From Acidobacteriota bacterium (GTDB lineage: Bacteria; Acidobacteriota; Blastocatellia; Pyrinomonadales; Pyrinomonadaceae), in assembly GCA_020201365.1 (NCBI GenBank), contig JAIVGV010000324.1:1-11265 (forward strand): a stretch of 11,265 nt of DNA. Reading direction: 5' to 3'. How positions within the stretch are numbered: the stretch's first letter is position 1; each line of letters begins with the position of its first letter. Both the position numbers and the translations under genes were made by a program. The notes below the pieces were generated by a model. It saw only the letters and a list, made by a program, of their open reading frames with translations. It was not told the DNA's origin and made no database searches. This document shows, piece by piece, positions 8,787 to 11,265 of this stretch.

Positions 8787-10097
8787 GTGAGCGAGCGCAT
8801 CTACCGCGACCCCGTCCACAACATCATCCGCCTGCGCACGGACACGCGCGAGGGGCGTCTGATGATCTCGCTCGTGGACGCGCCCGAGTTCCAGCGCCTG
8901 CGCCGCATCAAGCAACTGGGCTTGGCGCTCTTCACCTACCAGGGCGCGGAGCACTCCCGCTTCACACATTCTTTAGGCGTCCTCCACCTCATCACGCGCG
9001 TCCTCGACAAGCTCTCCGAGTCTTATCAGATCGACGAAGAGGATCGCGCCGCCGCACGCGCCGCCGCGCTGCTCCACGACATCGGGCACGGCTCCTTCTC
9101 CCACGTCTTCGAGCACGTCCTCGGCTTCCACCACGAAACCTGGACTGTCCGCGCCGTCCTCGACGAAAGCACGGAGATCAATCAGGTCTTACGCGACTAC
9201 TCGCCGCGACTCCCGCAGCGCGTCGCCGAGATCATCGAAGGAAAATTTCGCCCTGCCTTCCTCGCGCAGCTCGTCTCCTCGCAGCTCGACTGCGACCGCA
9301 TGGATTATCTCTTGCGCGACTCGCTGATGACCGGCGCGAAGTACGGCATCTTCGATCTCGAATGGATCATCAACGCCCTCGCCGTTGACGAAGAGCACGA
9401 CCGCCTCTACGTCACCGCGCGCGGGCTCTACGCCGTCGAAGAGTATTTGCAGGCGCGCTACTACATGTTCCGGCAGGTCTATTTCCACCGCACGCTGCGC
9501 TCGGCGGAAGTCGTCCTGCGCGCCGTGCTGCGCCGCGCGCTCGAACTCACAGCCGCCGGCGAGAGAGTCTGGTGCGCGCCCGGCACCGCCTTCGAGAAAG
9601 TCCTGAACCGCCAGTCGCTCTCGATCACGGATCACCTTGAGATGGACGACTCCGACGTGTTCCACCTCAAGCAGTGGCAGCGCGCCGACGACGCGCTCCT
9701 CGCAGACCTCGCGCGCCGCTTCATCGGTCGCCGCCTCTTCAAAGCCATAGACCTCGACATGCCCGCCGACGCGCGCGCGGATTTTCTCGCCGCCGCCCGC
9801 TCGTCAACCGCGCGCGCGGGCTTCGATCCGGGCTACTACTTCATAGAGGATCACGCCGGCGACGTGCCCTACTACAACTACTACACAGCCCAGGGCACCG
9901 ACGCGCGCGCGCACATCTACGTCGAGGACGGCTACGCCCGCCCGCGCGTGCGCGAGATCAGCGAGGTCAGCGAAGCCGTGCGCGGTCTCCAACAGGGCTA
10001 CGAACTGCACCGCGTCTGCTTCCCGCCCGAAGTCAAATCCGAAATCTACGCCCTCTACCACGGCACGCCCAGCGCCGCGACGAAGACCGGCGACTGA
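8787..10097 (+). CDS. HD-domain phosphohydrolase, SAMHD1-like (EF1143-type) dNTP triphosphohydrolase
   Basis: 436 residues from GTG 8787. The frame is open far upstream, but that part overlaps the TPR gene and the inverted repeat; this GTG directly precedes the conserved ERIYRDPVHNII. The order matches the Enterococcus EF1143 / SAMHD1 group: RDPVHN (7-12), EFQRLRRIKQLG (34-45), GAEHSRFTHSLG (53-64), LLHDIGHGSFSHVFEH (95-110), SSQLDCDRMDYLLRDS (164-179), YGIFDL (186-191), and RYYMFRQVYFHRT (224-236). Metal ligands are His61, His97, Asp98 and Asp170. Characterised members cleave dNTPs to deoxynucleosides plus triphosphate, often with nucleotide activation; the substrate here is inferred. Length and C-terminal region are complete. 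It is a cytosolic enzyme for dNTP pool control; some relatives affect phage growth, but nothing nearby supports a defence role. Confidence 0.93.
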   Translation: MSERIYRDPVHNIIRLRTDTREGRLMISLVDAPEFQRLRRIKQLGLALFTYQGAEHSRFTHSLGVLHLITRVLDKLSESYQIDEEDRAAARAAALLHDIGHGSFSHVFEHVLGFHHETWTVRAVLDESTEINQVLRDYSPRLPQRVAEIIEGKFRPAFLAQLVSSQLDCDRMDYLLRDSLMTGAKYGIFDLEWIINALAVDEEHDRLYVTARGLYAVEEYLQARYYMFRQVYFHRTLRSAEVVLRAVLRRALELTAAGERVWCAPGTAFEKVLNRQSLSITDHLEMDDSDVFHLKQWQRADDALLADLARRFIGRRLFKAIDLDMPADARADFLAAARSSTARAGFDPGYYFIEDHAGDVPYYNYYTAQGTDARAHIYVEDGYARPRVREISEVSEAVRGLQQGYELHRVCFPPEVKSEIYALYHGTPSAATKTGD

Positions 10098-10123
10098 AAG
10101 CCGCGCCTCCCGCCGCCGCCGAC

Positions 10124-10166
10124 TTCTCGCGCGTCGCCGCGGGGTTTAAGATAGCCGCCGGAGGGG
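10124..10166 (+). promoter_or_regulatory. Candidate promoter and purine-rich site ahead of the FHA-GGDEF gene
   Basis: TTCTCG (10124-10129), a 17-base spacer, then TAAGAT (10147-10152) within TTTAAGAT. A purine-rich GGAGGGG (10160-10166) follows but is 35 bases before ATG 10202, too far to act as its ribosome site, and no in-frame start lies closer. This gap (10098-10201) holds no other feature. Confidence 0.35.
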
Positions 10167-10201
10167 AACCGCCGCGCCCGCAAACGGTCGCGCGCGCCGC
10201 C

Positions 10202-11206
10202 ATGACGGTCGAAGACAACACGCAGACCACGCCCGCGCCCCCGGCGCGCGCGCCGCACGAGCGCCGCCCCGCGCTCGTCTTCATGCGCGGCGAGCAGCTG
10301 GCAGCGCCGATCCCGCTCGAACGCGACGAGGTGACTCTGGGGCGCGCGCTCGAAGCCGACGTGCGCGTCAACGACGCGCGCGCCTCGCGCCTGCACGCGC
10401 GCATCCGCGCCGTCCGCGACGCCGCGTCGGGCGCGATCAGTTACCGCGTCGCAGACCTCGGCTCGACCAACGGCACGCTCTTGAACGGCGAGCCCATCGC
10501 AGACGAAGCGACCGTCACGGACGGCGACAAGCTGACCATCGGCGAGCACCTCATCCGCTTCGAGCTTTTGGACGACATAGACCGCGAGTACCAGCGCCAG
10601 ATTCACCGCCTGCTCGCGCACGACGAGCTGACCGGCTTGCTCACCAGCAAGTCTTTCTTCTCCGAGCTGCGCCGCGAAGCCGCGCGCGCCGAAGCCGACT
10701 CGCGCCCGTTCTGCGTGCTGATGATGGACCTGGATCACTTCAAGAACGTCAACGACACCTACGGTCACCTCGTCGGCAGCCAGACGCTCGAAGAGATCGG
10801 GCACCTCATCACGCGGGCGCTGCGCGCGGGCGACGTGGCGGCGCGCTTCGGCGGCGAGGAGTTCGCCGCGTTCCTCCTGGACGCCGACTGCGCGCAGGCG
10901 CTCGTCGCCGCGGATCGCGTGCGCCGCGCCATCGAGTCGCACGAGTTCGCCGCCGTCAGGCGCGGCGCCGCGCCCGCGGTCGAGGGCGAGCCCACCTTCC
11001 GGATCACGATCTCGGTCGGCGTCGCCGCCTTCCCGGACGACGCGCGCGATCCGATCGAGCTCGTCGAGCTCGCGGACACCGCGCTCTACCACGCCAAGCA
11101 TCAGGGTCGGAACCGCGTCAGCGCCTTCTGCTATTCGCGCGGCGGCGCGGACGCGCCGGGCACACTCCCCCCGCGACGACCGCCCAACCCGCCCACAGCC
11201 GACTGA
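10202..11206 (+). CDS. FHA-GGDEF diguanylate cyclase
   Basis: 334 residues, cytosolic, no membrane segment. Residues 1-20 are a Pro/Ala-rich tail. Residues 24-122 are an FHA domain: TLGRALEADVRVND (Gly47-Arg48), ASRLHARI (Arg63, His65) and DLGSTNGTLLNG (85-96), the phosphothreonine-binding signature. A short helix (124-139, DIDREYQRQIHRLLAH) leads to the GGDEF domain (141-310): DELTGLL, MMDLDHFKNVNDTYGH (metal Asp176, guanine-contacting Asn184), RFGGEEF (217-221 GGEEF) and ISVGVA. The active signature is intact, so it should make c-di-GMP from two GTP. RAGD (208-211) sits five residues before GGEEF and is the inhibitory I-site, implying product feedback. The tail after 311 is Pro-rich and probably disordered. 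Starting at the only nearby in-frame ATG keeps both domains whole; the ribosome site is poor. FHA suggests control by a Ser/Thr kinase encoded elsewhere. Confidence 0.95.
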   Translation: MTVEDNTQTTPAPPARAPHERRPALVFMRGEQLAAPIPLERDEVTLGRALEADVRVNDARASRLHARIRAVRDAASGAISYRVADLGSTNGTLLNGEPIADEATVTDGDKLTIGEHLIRFELLDDIDREYQRQIHRLLAHDELTGLLTSKSFFSELRREAARAEADSRPFCVLMMDLDHFKNVNDTYGHLVGSQTLEEIGHLITRALRAGDVAARFGGEEFAAFLLDADCAQALVAADRVRRAIESHEFAAVRRGAAPAVEGEPTFRITISVGVAAFPDDARDPIELVELADTALYHAKHQGRNRVSAFCYSRGGADAPGTLPPRRPPNPPTAD

Positions 11207-11265
11207 GCTTTCCCCGAGCCCGCGCGTCCGCCCACATTTCTGCAACCGGCGCGCGCCGCGCCGCG

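Noticed and set aside
8787..10097. Reading the HD dNTPase as part of an antiphage defence island
   Set aside because: There are no neighbouring nucleases, sensors, toxins or mobile genes. The family is also common in ordinary nucleotide metabolism.
9674..10201. Upstream extension of the FHA-GGDEF gene
   Set aside because: It overlaps the HD gene out of frame and reads as Arg-rich low-complexity sequence.

Overview
The window is very GC-rich (CGCG-rich codons throughout) and reads as chromosomal DNA of a Gram-negative-type bacterium. The best guess is Acidobacteriota, perhaps class Blastocatellia. This rests on the large Oar-like TonB-dependent receptor with an N-terminal carboxypeptidase-regulatory-like domain, the TonB-C protein with an unusual N-terminus, the FHA-GGDEF protein, and a GGATTGCGG-type intergenic inverted repeat. 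The taxonomic call is inference from gene style, not from a marker gene. No rRNA, tRNA, CRISPR array, transposase or phage gene was seen.

Layout. On the minus strand, reading leftwards from about 2300, lies a two-gene unit: a secreted TonB-C-domain protein (about 1366-2301), then an S41/PDZ peptidase (1333 down to the left edge, lacking only its extreme C-terminus). Divergently transcribed from it is ribA (GTP cyclohydrolase II, 2513-3181), behind a good sigma70-type promoter. A 478-base, relatively AT-rich gap follows. It holds one strong and one weaker candidate promoter, and four AGTTT repeats about two helical turns apart just upstream of the strong one. Then come a 1295-aa outer-membrane TonB-dependent receptor (3660-7547) and a secreted TPR protein (7678-8673), separated by a hairpin. 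A 17-bp-arm inverted repeat (8683-8766) separates the TPR gene from a SAMHD1-like HD-domain dNTP phosphohydrolase (8787-10097) that looks leaderless. The last gene is an FHA-GGDEF diguanylate cyclase (10202-11206).

How the genes may work together. Four products are exported: the peptidase, the TonB-C protein, the receptor and the TPR protein. The TonB-C protein could be an energy-transduction partner or accessory of receptors such as the one encoded here. The receptor and TPR protein both start with a small beta-sandwich domain and have the same apparent signal-peptidase site (ASA before Gln), so they may work as a pair at the outer membrane. RibA, the dNTPase and the cyclase are cytosolic, with no evident link to the envelope genes.

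The region is mostly ordinary housekeeping and envelope biology, and no clear new defence or mobile system was found. The most unusual points are: the S41 peptidase has Cys where C-terminal processing proteases have their catalytic Lys; the TonB-C domain is fused to a CsgG/FlgO-like domain behind a cleavable-looking signal peptide; the repeats upstream of the receptor promoter are helically phased; the receptor/TPR pair loosely parallels SusC/SusD; and the HD gene's promoter sits against or inside the inverted repeat.
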